From assembly GCF_014192335.1 (NCBI RefSeq), contig NZ_JACHXU010000010.1, positions 225,816-289,815 of the forward strand: a stretch of DNA of 64,000 nt, written 5' to 3'. Both the position numbers and the translations under genes were made by a program. The notes beneath the pieces were generated by a model that worked only from the letters and a program-made list of their open reading frames with translations, had not been told where the DNA came from and ran no database searches. Below, one piece after another: positions 16,483-26,636 of this stretch. Every line of letters begins with the position of its first letter. The stretch's first letter is position 1. This stretch comes from Aporhodopirellula rubra (lineage in GTDB: Bacteria > Planctomycetota > Planctomycetia > Pirellulales > Pirellulaceae).

Positions 16483-18999
16483 TCAATTCGCGTCCACTAT
16501 GACGGCATCGGAACGCGTGCGGTAGAGAAACGCATCGGAGGTAAGCAGCGATACGAGCAACGCCTTCATGCTGCCGTTGGATTCTTTGTAGGCTCGATAC
16601 GCATCCTGCAAAACAGGAGCGTCGTGGAGCGTTTCGTTTCGTCCCATCCAAAATCGGAAGGCGTGACGAACGAAAACCTGTTCGGCGCGTTCGCTCTCGG
16701 CGAGCTTTTGGATCATCTCGATCGCGTTGGCGACTTTGCCGTCGAGTTCCGGATCGCCGGAGTCGATGATTTCGCCGCTCGTGTCGACTGGTTCGCCATA
16801 TTCCGTTTCTCGGTACAAACCCGCGTGATTATACATTTCAAACGGAAGGCCGAGCGGGTCCATTTTTTGATGGCACGTCCAGCAGTAGTCTTCTCGCGTC
16901 ACTCGCATTCGTTCGCGGAGAGGCGTACGTGGTTCGTCAGGGAGCATCGCGTCGACGGTAATCGGCACATCGGGAATCGCACCACCGATGAGGCGTTCTT
17001 GTATCCAGCGGCCTCGGCGGATCGCATGATTGTCCATCGCGTCGGAGTGCGACACGAGCCAGCTCGGATGAGTCAAGATGCCGAGACGTTCGCCCTCAGG
17101 GACGGTCGCCAACGTGCGTTCGGGCTTCATCGAGCCCCGACCAAAACTCCGCCGACTGACGCGAGCGAAAATTGGTGGTCCATTCAGTTCGACTTCCGTG
17201 ACAGCGTGATTGACTTTGTTTTTTTTGGCCGCTGGTTTCTTTTCCGGCAGCTCTTCGTCGGGGTTCGCTTTCTGTCGTTCTGCACGCGCGATCGCTGCTT
17301 TCTTAGCGGCTGCTTTCTCGGCGGCGATGGATGCGGCAATCTCTTCACGTGATCGCTGTTTGCCAAAATAGGTGGTGTCGGCTTTTCCGGCGACAACCTT
17401 GTCCGTCGTCAGCAGCTGTCGTAGGACGTCGGTGTCCTCTTGCAGGATCAATTCGATCAAACGATCGGTGCTGGCCGTCGCGTCGAACATTGCGTTGTAG
17501 TGAGCGACTCCCTTGTTGTTGACGCCCGTTTCGCCCAACGCTTTGGTGTCTTTGCAGATGTATCCGCCGAGGTCGTAATCGAAGTAGTCGCGAAAAAATC
17601 GCAAAATTCGAGGCTTGCGAATACTATCGTCACCGAGCATCCGTACGACTTCACGCTCGACGTCGCTTCGTGTTCGCATGCGACCTTCGACGATCGCACG
17701 ACGAAGGTCCGCGTCGGGTTTGAGATAGCAGAGGGCATGATTGACGGCCAATCCCAGTTCCCAATCCCGCAGCATGATACGTCCGTGTTTGTCCGGTTTG
17801 CCGGCCGCGGCTAACTCGGGTCGGAAGAGTGCGTCGCGATCGAGAAAGATGGATGACAGCCCGAGGACGGAACCGTCTTTCGTGCCGAGCTTTTCGATCG
17901 ATTGTTCGAGGATCGCCAAATACGCGTTCGATTCCTCGTCACTGGGCGGGCGAAACGTTAACGCCTCGAAGAGGAAGTCGACCGCGGCGCGCATGCGTTC
18001 GGCGGTGACGTCGTCATCTTTCATGAGATCATAGACGGGCGTCAGCGGGCGCAGCGTTTTCGTGCTGTACACCAGACTCGTGGGGAGACCACGCAGGTCG
18101 CCCTTCATCTTGTCCTCGATCGATTTGGGATCGTCCGTAATTTGGTAGGGCTCGGCGATGCTGAGTGGCCCATCGGCCATGTACCGGATGATGTCGTTGG
18201 CGATCCCCATGATTTGGGTCGCTTCGGCGCTGTTGACGGTGTAGAAGTCGGGGTAGTTTTCCAACCCGTGGTTGCGTGCCGACGACAGGACCACGGGCAC
18301 GCTCTTAACGGACGTGGCGTAGGCAACGGTGCCGCCCTGCCATTTGATGATGCGGTCGGTGCCGAAGTACAGTTTCAGTTCGCCGCCATGGTTAGTCGGG
18401 ACGACATCGCCGTGCGTTCGGAGTCCGGGTTTGGCGGGATCGAATTCAGGTTCGGTGTTGATCAGTTCGTTCAGTCGCGTGATGTGTTCCTGGGGAGTCA
18501 CCCGCCAAATGCGAGCAGGCGACGACGTTGGTTCGAGTTTGATTCCCTCGGGCAGCGAACCGAACAGCAATTCATGATCGAGGAAGTTGCCTTTGTTGGG
18601 ATCGCGATGAGCGTGGAACCCGCCCTTGTCTTGCATCTCCCGCGTGAGTTCACTGACGATCCAATCTGAGAATTTTATTCGCTCGACGACTTCAGGCTGC
18701 GTCATGTCCGGCGGCGGCATTTGTTTCAGGCTGACCTGTGCCCACACGCTGGTCCAAACACTCGCGTTGATTGCATCGACGGGACCTAGGCCTTCAAGCG
18801 ATAGATCGCCTTCGGGATCCGACTCGCCGTGACAGTCGACGCAGTAGTTCGCGAGAAACGGTTCTGCCAACTCCGCGTAGTCTTGGTCGATCGGTTCGCC
18901 GGGTATGTAGGTTTCCGCGGTTGCCGGGCGGCCGATACCCAACAACACGATTACGATCGAGACCACGCGTGGGAATTCAAATCGGGAGGACATTCGCAT
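16483..18999 (-). CDS. Planctomycete cytochrome-like protein with DUF1592/DUF1588/DUF1585 domains
   Basis: 838 residues with a signal peptide. An N-terminal cytochrome c segment has CVDCH at about residue 53. The middle has DUF1592-type sequence, interrupted by a Lys/Ala/Glu-rich insertion (about 570-620). The DUF1588 region has a second CxxCH ([12 protein letters not shown]), and the C-terminal DUF1585 ends in [10 protein letters not shown]. These proteins are abundant in planctomycetes and are thought to be periplasmic redox proteins, but their reaction is unknown. The gene starts 2 bp after the DUF1552 gene, the standard two-gene unit. Confidence 0.88.
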   Translation of the reverse strand: MRMSSRFEFPRVVSIVIVLLGIGRPATAETYIPGEPIDQDYAELAEPFLANYCVDCHGESDPEGDLSLEGLGPVDAINASVWTSVWAQVSLKQMPPPDMTQPEVVERIKFSDWIVSELTREMQDKGGFHAHRDPNKGNFLDHELLFGSLPEGIKLEPTSSPARIWRVTPQEHITRLNELINTEPEFDPAKPGLRTHGDVVPTNHGGELKLYFGTDRIIKWQGGTVAYATSVKSVPVVLSSARNHGLENYPDFYTVNSAEATQIMGIANDIIRYMADGPLSIAEPYQITDDPKSIEDKMKGDLRGLPTSLVYSTKTLRPLTPVYDLMKDDDVTAERMRAAVDFLFEALTFRPPSDEESNAYLAILEQSIEKLGTKDGSVLGLSSIFLDRDALFRPELAAAGKPDKHGRIMLRDWELGLAVNHALCYLKPDADLRRAIVEGRMRTRSDVEREVVRMLGDDSIRKPRILRFFRDYFDYDLGGYICKDTKALGETGVNNKGVAHYNAMFDATASTDRLIELILQEDTDVLRQLLTTDKVVAGKADTTYFGKQRSREEIAASIAAEKAAAKKAAIARAERQKANPDEELPEKKPAAKKNKVNHAVTEVELNGPPIFARVSRRSFGRGSMKPERTLATVPEGERLGILTHPSWLVSHSDAMDNHAIRRGRWIQERLIGGAIPDVPITVDAMLPDEPRTPLRERMRVTREDYCWTCHQKMDPLGLPFEMYNHAGLYRETEYGEPVDTSGEIIDSGDPELDGKVANAIEMIQKLAESERAEQVFVRHAFRFWMGRNETLHDAPVLQDAYRAYKESNGSMKALLVSLLTSDAFLYRTRSDAVIVDAN

Positions 19000-19001
19000 T
19001 G

Positions 19002-20321
19002 TTATGCCAATACTTCTCTAAGCGGTCCGGTGCTGTCGTCGAACTTCTTCGCCATTTTGTCGTCCATGTTGAAGCGATCCACGTTTTGACCGGCGGCTCT
19101 CAACAGCGACGTGTAGAGGGCATTGATCGGACGTTTGCCTTCGACGTTGGTGAAGCATCCGCTCTTGAAGGCACCGTCGAAATTGCCCAGCAACATGACC
19201 GGCCAATTGGCCCCGTTGGTGTGCTGTTTATCCGCGTTGTTGCTGGTGTAAACGATGACGGTGTTGTCCATCATCGTGCCGCTGCCTTCGGGCACGCTCT
19301 CGAGCTTTTCCATGATTCGAACCAACATCCGGCTGTTGTATTGGCGGATCTTAATCCAGATCGGGTTGTCGGGTTGGTCCATGTGCCCCAGATTGTGACC
19401 CTGTTGATCAATACCGAGTCCTTTCCACGCGCCGAAGATCTCGCCACGTCCTGAACCGATCGTCAGCGTGTTGGTGACGCCTGATGTGAGCGCCGAGATA
19501 CCGAGGTCGAGCAAGCAATCATGCCAGTCGGTTTCGAATTCCGGATTGGTGTATCGATCGTCCACCTTCGGTGCGAATTGACGTAAGTGATCCGAAACGG
19601 TGTCGAGCCGGTCACGCAGTCCGTTGACTTCTTGGAATCCTTGGACGTATTGGCCGTAGCGTTGTTGGTCCGATGCGGGGAGCGACTGGCCTTTCGCCGC
19701 AGCGAGCAATTCGATTTGGCTGAGCACGCTCGATCGGGCTTCGTGTTGCAATCGAATTTCGCCCGTTGAGATACCGCCGTAGAGTATCTGGTACAAGTGA
19801 TTCGGATTCGAATGCATGAAGATCGGTTGGCCCGCACCACTGGCGGACAACGTCGCGATCGTCGGTTTGGCTTTCATGTTCTCGATCGAGTCCATGCCGA
19901 TGCACAAATGCGGTAGCAATGTTTGCGGCAGAACCTTGCTCAGTTCATAGTCGATCGTCGAAGCGCTCGGCGGCACACCGTCGCTGCCGCGATACCCACC
20001 GAGTGCGCCGAAGAACGCACTGTGCGAGGGACTCGTATGGAGGCCGTGTAGACCGTTGATGATGTGAAGCCGTTCTTTATAGGGCTCCAGTGCACTGATT
20101 GGTTCGGGAAGTTTTGCGTTTGCCAACGTGCCGCTGTGTTTCATTCCCTCGGGAATGCACGTCTTGGGATCGAATCCCTGGTTCTGCATGAAGAAGATGA
20201 CTCGTTTGGGAGTCGTGTTCCCCAAGGGAGACGCGAGAACACGCTCCGAAAGAAGCGGCGCGCCGAACGCGGCACCGGTGCTGGCTGCGAGTCCCCGCAA
20301 CATTTGTCGACGGCTGAGCAT
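19002..20321 (-). CDS. DUF1552 protein with Tat signal
   Basis: 439 residues from ATG 20321, chosen because [13 protein letters not shown] is a twin-arginine signal at the extreme N-terminus; a longer frame would add 40 residues in front of it. The body ([46 protein letters not shown]) is a DUF1552 protein, a planctomycete family distantly like sulfatase/phosphatase folds. Tat export suggests folding with a cofactor in the cytoplasm. It is paired with the DUF1592 cytochrome-like gene; the function is unknown. Confidence 0.88.
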   Translation of the reverse strand: MLSRRQMLRGLAASTGAAFGAPLLSERVLASPLGNTTPKRVIFFMQNQGFDPKTCIPEGMKHSGTLANAKLPEPISALEPYKERLHIINGLHGLHTSPSHSAFFGALGGYRGSDGVPPSASTIDYELSKVLPQTLLPHLCIGMDSIENMKAKPTIATLSASGAGQPIFMHSNPNHLYQILYGGISTGEIRLQHEARSSVLSQIELLAAAKGQSLPASDQQRYGQYVQGFQEVNGLRDRLDTVSDHLRQFAPKVDDRYTNPEFETDWHDCLLDLGISALTSGVTNTLTIGSGRGEIFGAWKGLGIDQQGHNLGHMDQPDNPIWIKIRQYNSRMLVRIMEKLESVPEGSGTMMDNTVIVYTSNNADKQHTNGANWPVMLLGNFDGAFKSGCFTNVEGKRPINALYTSLLRAAGQNVDRFNMDDKMAKKFDDSTGPLREVLA

Positions 20322-20794
20322 GATCGAACTTTCAACGTGTAAAACGGTCGATTGTTTTGATTCAGAAGACCGGACGGAGGTGCCGGCCAGGCGATGCCGC
20401 GGAACGTCACACGACCCGAGGCATCGAGATAGCAGCCTCAAAGCGATGCTGCAGTGTTTTGGTGGGGCAAAGGTTGGAAGGTGGGAGCGTCGATGGTTGC
20501 TCGAAGCAATCTTTATAGTCTAACCATCCTGCATGGTGCCGCAACAGAGTTTTTGTTGCCGGATTGCAAGAGGGCTTCGATGAGTCACTTCGGAGTGCTT
20601 ATCGGAGTCAAGTCGCCCGCTGTTGTGGAATGTCGCCCCGGTTCAATGTTGGCGAATTTGAATGCGTTTTTTGCGGTGAAATGCGATTGTGCGCCGATCG
20701 TTCGGATCGTAACGTTTTCGCAATAACGGTCGGGCGGTGCTGAGTCTTTCGATCGATCGTTGGCTTTCGAAACGCATGAATTTGGATGCTGATC
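20322..20794. other. Intergenic region without visible gene
   Basis: 473 bp between two - strand genes. It must hold the promoter of the DUF1552 operon, but no convincing box, repeat or RNA is seen. Confidence 0.35.
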
Positions 20795-21919
20795 TCACGG
20801 TGACGATGGCGTGTTGCGCATGGTGGTGTTCCGTGTTGAGTTGACGATCTCGATGAGTTCGGGCCAACGTTCCGCGTCGGCGGGGTGAAGGTTGTCGGGA
20901 GAGAACGCGATCCCCGAACCATCTGGGAATTCGACTTGGACGGTGCCGTTGACGAACTCTCGCCGCGTGGCGTCGTGCAATGAACGCTGCCAAGTTTGTC
21001 CGGGCAGAAAGCCGTGAATGGCGTCGGATGTGATCCAGCCCCACATGCGGAAAACGTAGGCATCGGGCTGGCTGCGATGGATCTCGTGTCGAAAGAACCA
21101 GTAGGCGAGGCCTTGAGTCCCTGCCATGAAAGCAATCGCGACTTCAATTCCGTAGAACCACCAGAGGCCGACCGAGTTCGCCCAGCTTGCAGTCATGATT
21201 CCGTTGTAGATTTTGACGCGGCGAGCTTCGCGGGGCGAGAGTGGCGGTTTTACGGGAACGAACGACTGATAGCGGATTGCGTGCGTGGGGGCTTCGTCCC
21301 AGTCGGGCACGACTTCGGCAATGGCGGGCTCGGTCGCGTTCTTTCGATAACGACGGACCTTTGACGCAATGGCATGGGCGGGGCAATTGATGATGCACAT
21401 TGCCGGAATCGCGATTGTCGTCGGTACGCCTTTGGACCAACCCAAACGAATGCCCTTGGGTGTCACGGCAACATCGGAGAAGGTCGCCCACGAAATTTGG
21501 TAATCGCGTTCGCCTGAATCGGATCGATAGGTCAGACCGAATTCATCGAGGCGTCCGTTGAGCGGGCCAATGATGCCTGGATGTGTTTTGGTGAGACGTC
21601 GGCCACGTTGCTTTCCAGAGCACCACCAATTCACTAGCGTTAGCGTTGCGAGAGTTACCACACCGAGACCGAGCATCCCCAACGCCTCGGTGGTCTTGTT
21701 GAGATTCGCGACCCCAAACACAATCGGCAGCACACCCGCGCTCAATGCCCCGATCACACTGGCAATTTGCAGAATGCGAATGATCAACGGGGTTCCGATC
21801 AACGCGACGAGGTCATCAAAACTGACGTGACCGTTCAGTTCGATGGTTTCTTCGTTGCCCGTGTCCGCGGTTTGGTCGATGAACGATGGCGGCTGGTACG
21901 GGTTCGTCGCATCGGCCAT
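20795..21919 (-). CDS. Membrane protein with NPYQPP N-terminus
   Basis: 374 residues. It begins MADATNPYQPP, an N-terminal motif shared by many planctomycete membrane proteins and seen again in the gene at 51982. Two membrane segments (about 44-65 and 75-100) precede a soluble part (GLTYRSDSGERDYQISWATFSDV, YcxB-like in appearance), with another segment pair at about 235-270. No enzymatic motif is seen. It is probably an inner-membrane protein of unknown role. Confidence 0.6.
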   Translation of the reverse strand: MADATNPYQPPSFIDQTADTGNEETIELNGHVSFDDLVALIGTPLIIRILQIASVIGALSAGVLPIVFGVANLNKTTEALGMLGLGVVTLATLTLVNWWCSGKQRGRRLTKTHPGIIGPLNGRLDEFGLTYRSDSGERDYQISWATFSDVAVTPKGIRLGWSKGVPTTIAIPAMCIINCPAHAIASKVRRYRKNATEPAIAEVVPDWDEAPTHAIRYQSFVPVKPPLSPREARRVKIYNGIMTASWANSVGLWWFYGIEVAIAFMAGTQGLAYWFFRHEIHRSQPDAYVFRMWGWITSDAIHGFLPGQTWQRSLHDATRREFVNGTVQVEFPDGSGIAFSPDNLHPADAERWPELIEIVNSTRNTTMRNTPSSP

Positions 21920-22008
21920 GGCGGGGAATCGGTAGCGGTAAGATCGATCTACGGCGCGTCGCCGGGATATTGGAACCCGAACGACGCCGCCATGTTTCGA
22001 ACGGAAGG

Positions 22009-25000
22009 CTACTTTCGGTATCGGCGGTCAGACGGGTTACCGCCCGACATCAGATATCCTAATAGATCCCGTACCTCGCCGTCGTTCATGCCGTCGAGCA
22101 ATTCGAGTGGCATTTGCGAAACGGATGAGGGAACGACTTCTTCGACGTCATCGGCATCGACTTCGATTGGTTCGGCGTCCGCTAGATTTGGATAAACGGT
22201 CAAGTTGCCTTGGTCGCGTTTGATTACCAATCCGGTCAGCAGGCTGCCGTCGGCAAGCAAGACCGTGGACGAACCGTATTGATCGGAGATCACCTTACTG
22301 GGATCAATGATCGCTTCGACAACGTATTTCTGATCGAATTTGCTCGGGATGCTGGTCAAGTCTGGGCCAATGTTTCCGCCCAATCCGGCGATCCGATGGC
22401 ATGACGCACACTTGCCGCTGAAGTAAAGCGATCGGCCCCGTTCGAAGTCGGGTTTGCCCTGGGATGCTGCAGCCAGTACCGAGGCGATGTCCCACTTGCG
22501 ACCAGGGCCTTCGATGGGGGCGATCTCGAAATCGGGGGCGGGATCGAAATTTTCGCCCGTGATCTCATTGAGTGCCGTGCGTTCCTCGTTGCTGCATCCC
22601 GTGAGAGCTTCGTCGCGGATGCGAGTCAGGTAGCCCGGGAAGCTCGAGCCGCCCGAGGTTTTCGCGGCTTCGTTGAGGAATTGGAAATACTCGCGTCGCA
22701 GATCCAGCGACCAGCCATTGCGTAGGGTCCGCAGCATGAATGCGATCATGATCTCCTGCGATGGCGGCGGGTTCTCCAGCATTCGATTCACTGCGCTCCC
22801 GTAGCTACTGTTACGCGAGGCCAACGTGCCCCAGTCGGGCATCTCCGGTGCAGTCCGGTTGCGAATCAAATCGATTGCGTTTCTAGCAACGGTCGGACTC
22901 TGCAGGAAAGTGAACAGCCGAATTAATTCGATATTAACGTTGGGCAACGTGCTCGGCATGAGCGGATCGAGTTGGGCAAGAACATGCTGAGTTTGCGTCT
23001 CGCTCGGCTTTTCGAGTTGCATGAAAATCAGTGCGTAGGCTCGCAGCAATCCGAGCAGTTCGCCTTCGCTGAGTTCTTCGGCACGCAAGCGGAGCAGGTT
23101 TTCAATCAACGGTGCCGCATGCGACGCGTCCCCACGACGGGCAAGGGCAACGGCCGAGGTGATCGCACGTTGTGGCTGGGTTTCGGAGAGCGCGCGGTCC
23201 GCCCAATCGGCGACGTCTTGGCTTTCGACGGCGATGCGTGCGGCGTGACGGATGAAGCGATCCGGGCTGGCCAGGTGCGGCCACGCTTGATCGATTGCGG
23301 TGGGGGCTTTCACGCCGTGGAACGATTCGAGCGATCGGCGTAGTTCACGTGCCGCCACATTTTCCGGGTTCACGTGCGTCGGTGCCTCGGTGGATTCGTT
23401 GCCGACATAGCGGATTCGGAACAACGCAGACTCGGTGCCTCGGCCGCCCACGGCAAAATACAACGCACCGTCGAGTCCGACGACCGCGTCGGTGACGGGC
23501 AGCGGCGTGCCGTACGCGAACGGTTCGGCTTCGCCACGGTAGCTCGCACCTTCCGGGGTGAGGTGTATGGCGTAGATGGTACCGAAGGTCCAGTCGAGAC
23601 CGAAAAGGGCGTCTTGGTATCGCGTTGGGAAACGAGTGCCTGCACCGGAGATCATTCCGGTGGGCGAGCCTGGGCCGATGTCAACAACCGGTGGCAAGCT
23701 GTCTTCGTAATAGGCAGGCCATTTTCCGCTACCGCTTCGCCATCCAAAGTCCGATCCGCTGACGACATTGCAGATTCGGGTGGGACGATACCACGGCGTG
23801 CCCATGTCCCATTCCATGTCAGCGTCGTAGGTGAACAGGTCGCCGAATCGGTTGAGCGTGATGTCGTATTGGTTGCGGTAACCGATCGAGTGCAGCGTTT
23901 GGGTTTTCGATTCGGGATCGACACGAGTGACCCAACCGCCCGGCGCGAGCAGACCACGAGCGTGACCGTTGGAGTCCCACATCCGAGGCAGGAGCAATCC
24001 TTCGTACCACGTCGGCACACGGCTGGCAGCGATGTCGCCCATCGGTGCGTGGTTGCCGCCGTCCAGATAGAGTGCGTTGCCGTCTTCGGTCACGATTACG
24101 GCGTGGTTGCCGTGTTCGCCGCCGCCCGTTCCCCCAGGATACGATTCGGCGGTATCGAGCCGATCGTCACCGTCGGAATCGGTCAACCGATACAGATTCC
24201 CGCCGCTGCGGTGGAACCATAAACTGTCCTGCGCCCACACCAGCCCTTGAGCACCGGAAAAATCGGAGAGGGCTCCCGTGGATACTTTCTCGACAATGGG
24301 AGGACCAGTCGTTTTCAGCGTAACGCGGTACAAGCCCTGTCCACCCTGATCGGATGCGTAGATGCGACCTTGAGGATCGATCGCCATCGATACCCAACTG
24401 CCTTGATCGTTCGGGATGCTGTAAACGCGGTCGATTTCGAAACCGGGAGGAACCATGACGTTTTTCGCGTGCAACGGGTCGCCACTGCGCGATCCCGCGT
24501 TGCCACCTCGGCCGGGAACGTTCCACGGATCGGCGCCCAACTCTTTGCTGGCGATGGCGGATTGCCAATTGGAATCGTCGAATGACGCGTTCTGCCAATC
24601 TGCGATCTGCTTCTCGCTGAGTCTCCAGTCACCGTTGGAAACGATGGTTGCCTGTTTACCGTTTTTCAATTCGATTGACATTTTGAAAACGAACGCGGCG
24701 ATCCCCTCCTGGTTGCCGCATTCCGCGGTGACCACGTTTCGACCTGTTTGCAGATATTTTGTCACGTTCTTCTGCAGTGGCTTTGCCCATTCATTGGAGC
24801 TCCCGACCGGTTTGCCGTTGATTGACAATTTGAGCGAGTTGTCACAGGTCGAATACAACCATGCCGCGTCGACATCGCCGGCGACATCAAACGTGTGACG
24901 CAACCAAACCTTTTGTTTCGGTTTGGATTCGTTCGCCCAGATCCAGGTCGGGTTGGGGTTGGCCAACAACCACTCGCTGCCTTTGTAAGTGTTCGGGGCT

Positions 25001-25830
25001 TCTGCCTGATCCGTGTTCGATCCGCTCGTGCCAGCAGAGACCGTAGCGGGCGCCGGTTGATGCAGAACCTCCGAGAGCGTGGACTCGGCATCGCGTCCGG
25101 AAAGAGGTCGCATCAGCAGGCCTCGAAATTCGACTTTCATCGGCGGTCCCGCGTGCAATTGCAAGCCGAGTTTGCCCGACGTGGTGGCGTCTTTGTGATG
25201 GTCCGTTAGGTCGAGTGTTGTGATCCCGTTGACTTGGTGGATCATGCGATTTCCGACGGCGACGATACGAAGGTCGTTCCATTCTTCGCCAATCAGTTCG
25301 GTATCGTTGCCAACCTTGCCGATGACTTTGGACTTACCATCAGTGCCGACGATGACACGCTGACCGCGCGTCGCGATGATGCCTCGTCCGGTTCGCTCGC
25401 CGTACATCATCCCGAAATATTCCTGTTTAGGATGCAAATCGGCTTGGTAACCCGCTAAGGCGAACGTGTCGGCGTCGACCAGTTTGCTGCGATACTGCAC
25501 GCCGGAGTTATTGCCCTCGAAACGGACTTTGCAGCGAAACTCAAAATCGCCTACATCGCCGCCCTGCCAAATTAGAAAAGTGTTGCCGTTTGTTGGGCGA
25601 TCCGCGGTCGTCTGTCCCTGAATGGCGCCATTAACGACAGACCAAAATTCGTCGAGGCCTTTCCAGCCGTCGAGTGTTTTGCCGTCGAATAGGATTTCGA
25701 ATTGGCGGGCAGTTTGATCGGTCTCGGGAGGGTTTGCCTTCGTGGTTGCGTCATCGGCGTGGGCACCGCCGGCGAACAGAAGAAGGCAGAGTCCGACGAA
25801 GATGGCAGGCGCGGGACGCATTTTCAGCAT
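22009..25830 (-). CDS. PVC-type fusion: DUF1080, dehydrogenase-like propeller, HEAT-like repeats, heme-binding domain
   Basis: 1273 residues with a signal peptide (1-25). Domains in order are DUF1080/LamG-like (about 45-240, FEILFDGKTLDGWKG), a galactose-binding-like jelly roll (about 285-420), a PVC-type dehydrogenase beta-propeller (about 450-800, PPGFEIDRVYSIPNDQGSW), a helical HEAT-like section (about 820-1080) and a C-terminal cytochrome domain with CASCH (about 1160) and a planctomycete heme-domain tail (IIDPSKVISDQYG). It is probably periplasmic, binding a sugar polymer, oxidising it and passing electrons to its own heme. The family architecture is known in planctomycetes; the substrate is not. 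Confidence 0.88.
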   Translation of the reverse strand: MLKMRPAPAIFVGLCLLLFAGGAHADDATTKANPPETDQTARQFEILFDGKTLDGWKGLDEFWSVVNGAIQGQTTADRPTNGNTFLIWQGGDVGDFEFRCKVRFEGNNSGVQYRSKLVDADTFALAGYQADLHPKQEYFGMMYGERTGRGIIATRGQRVIVGTDGKSKVIGKVGNDTELIGEEWNDLRIVAVGNRMIHQVNGITTLDLTDHHKDATTSGKLGLQLHAGPPMKVEFRGLLMRPLSGRDAESTLSEVLHQPAPATVSAGTSGSNTDQAEAPNTYKGSEWLLANPNPTWIWANESKPKQKVWLRHTFDVAGDVDAAWLYSTCDNSLKLSINGKPVGSSNEWAKPLQKNVTKYLQTGRNVVTAECGNQEGIAAFVFKMSIELKNGKQATIVSNGDWRLSEKQIADWQNASFDDSNWQSAIASKELGADPWNVPGRGGNAGSRSGDPLHAKNVMVPPGFEIDRVYSIPNDQGSWVSMAIDPQGRIYASDQGGQGLYRVTLKTTGPPIVEKVSTGALSDFSGAQGLVWAQDSLWFHRSGGNLYRLTDSDGDDRLDTAESYPGGTGGGEHGNHAVIVTEDGNALYLDGGNHAPMGDIAASRVPTWYEGLLLPRMWDSNGHARGLLAPGGWVTRVDPESKTQTLHSIGYRNQYDITLNRFGDLFTYDADMEWDMGTPWYRPTRICNVVSGSDFGWRSGSGKWPAYYEDSLPPVVDIGPGSPTGMISGAGTRFPTRYQDALFGLDWTFGTIYAIHLTPEGASYRGEAEPFAYGTPLPVTDAVVGLDGALYFAVGGRGTESALFRIRYVGNESTEAPTHVNPENVAARELRRSLESFHGVKAPTAIDQAWPHLASPDRFIRHAARIAVESQDVADWADRALSETQPQRAITSAVALARRGDASHAAPLIENLLRLRAEELSEGELLGLLRAYALIFMQLEKPSETQTQHVLAQLDPLMPSTLPNVNIELIRLFTFLQSPTVARNAIDLIRNRTAPEMPDWGTLASRNSSYGSAVNRMLENPPPSQEIMIAFMLRTLRNGWSLDLRREYFQFLNEAAKTSGGSSFPGYLTRIRDEALTGCSNEERTALNEITGENFDPAPDFEIAPIEGPGRKWDIASVLAAASQGKPDFERGRSLYFSGKCASCHRIAGLGGNIGPDLTSIPSKFDQKYVVEAIIDPSKVISDQYGSSTVLLADGSLLTGLVIKRDQGNLTVYPNLADAEPIEVDADDVEEVVPSSVSQMPLELLDGMNDGEVRDLLGYLMSGGNPSDRRYRK

Positions 25831-26153
25831 AAATAATGCTCGTGTAGGCGGGTGGGTAGGGAAAGGAGGCGGGGCGACCGGCCACCGGGGTGGCTCGGTC
25901 TACGGATAACGTATTTAGTCTATAGATGTTGTGCAAGCATTCGTTGTAGATTTCAGGGGGAATCGAGGCCGAACAGGGGTGGTGCCTCGACGAATTGGGG
26001 TGCGGTTCGTACCATTCCCTGACGCGCCGGCGCAGAGCGGGGAACCCCTCCCCGGTGAGCGAACGATTGACACCGCGTTCGTTCGAATCCGTTTGTTATG
26101 AATCGCCGCGATCGCAAACCTCCTTTTTTATCTCATCCAGGAAACGCCAACAG
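25831..26153. other. Divergent intergenic region
   Basis: 323 bp between the large fusion gene and the peroxiredoxin gene, expected to hold both promoters. Nothing specific stands out. Confidence 0.35.
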
Positions 26154-26636
26154 ATGGCTGATTATTTAGAACCAGGCAAGAAAGCTCCCGCGTTCACGTT
26201 GAAGGATCAAGACGGCAACACGGTGCGATTGAAAGACTTGGCTGGCAACGCCGTCGTGCTGTACTTCTATCCTCGCGACAACACGCCGGGATGCACGAAA
26301 GAGGCGTGTGCGTTTCGCGACCGCTATGACGAGATGAAAGCCACCGGAGCGCAACTGTTTGGCATCAGCACGGACTCGGCCGAGAGCCACATCAAGTTCC
26401 GCGACGAATATGAGTTGCCGTTCCCGTTGTTGGTCGACGCTGACCACGCGATGAGCGAAAAGTACGGCGCGTGGCGTGAGAAGAACAACTACGGCAAAAA
26501 GTCGATGGGCATGCAGCGATGCACGTACGTTCTCGACGGTGCCGGCAAGGTGGTTAAAGTTTGGAAACGGGTCAAAGTCGACGGACACGATCAACAAGTT
26601 ATCGACGTGCTCACTGAGTTGGAATCGAATTCGTGA
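26154..26636 (+). CDS. bcp: Thioredoxin-dependent peroxiredoxin, Bcp/PrxQ type
   Basis: 160 residues, normal for Bcp. PRDNTPGCTKEACAFRD carries the peroxidatic C47 and the resolving C52, the PrxQ spacing. It reduces peroxides in the cytoplasm with thioredoxin. ATG 26154 is chosen over an upstream in-frame start because it gives the family N-terminus (MADYLEPGKKAPAF) and has AGGAAA upstream. The stop overlaps the start of the Hsp70-like gene (GTGA), so the two are translationally coupled. Confidence 0.95.
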   Translation: MADYLEPGKKAPAFTLKDQDGNTVRLKDLAGNAVVLYFYPRDNTPGCTKEACAFRDRYDEMKATGAQLFGISTDSAESHIKFRDEYELPFPLLVDADHAMSEKYGAWREKNNYGKKSMGMQRCTYVLDGAGKVVKVWKRVKVDGHDQQVIDVLTELESNS

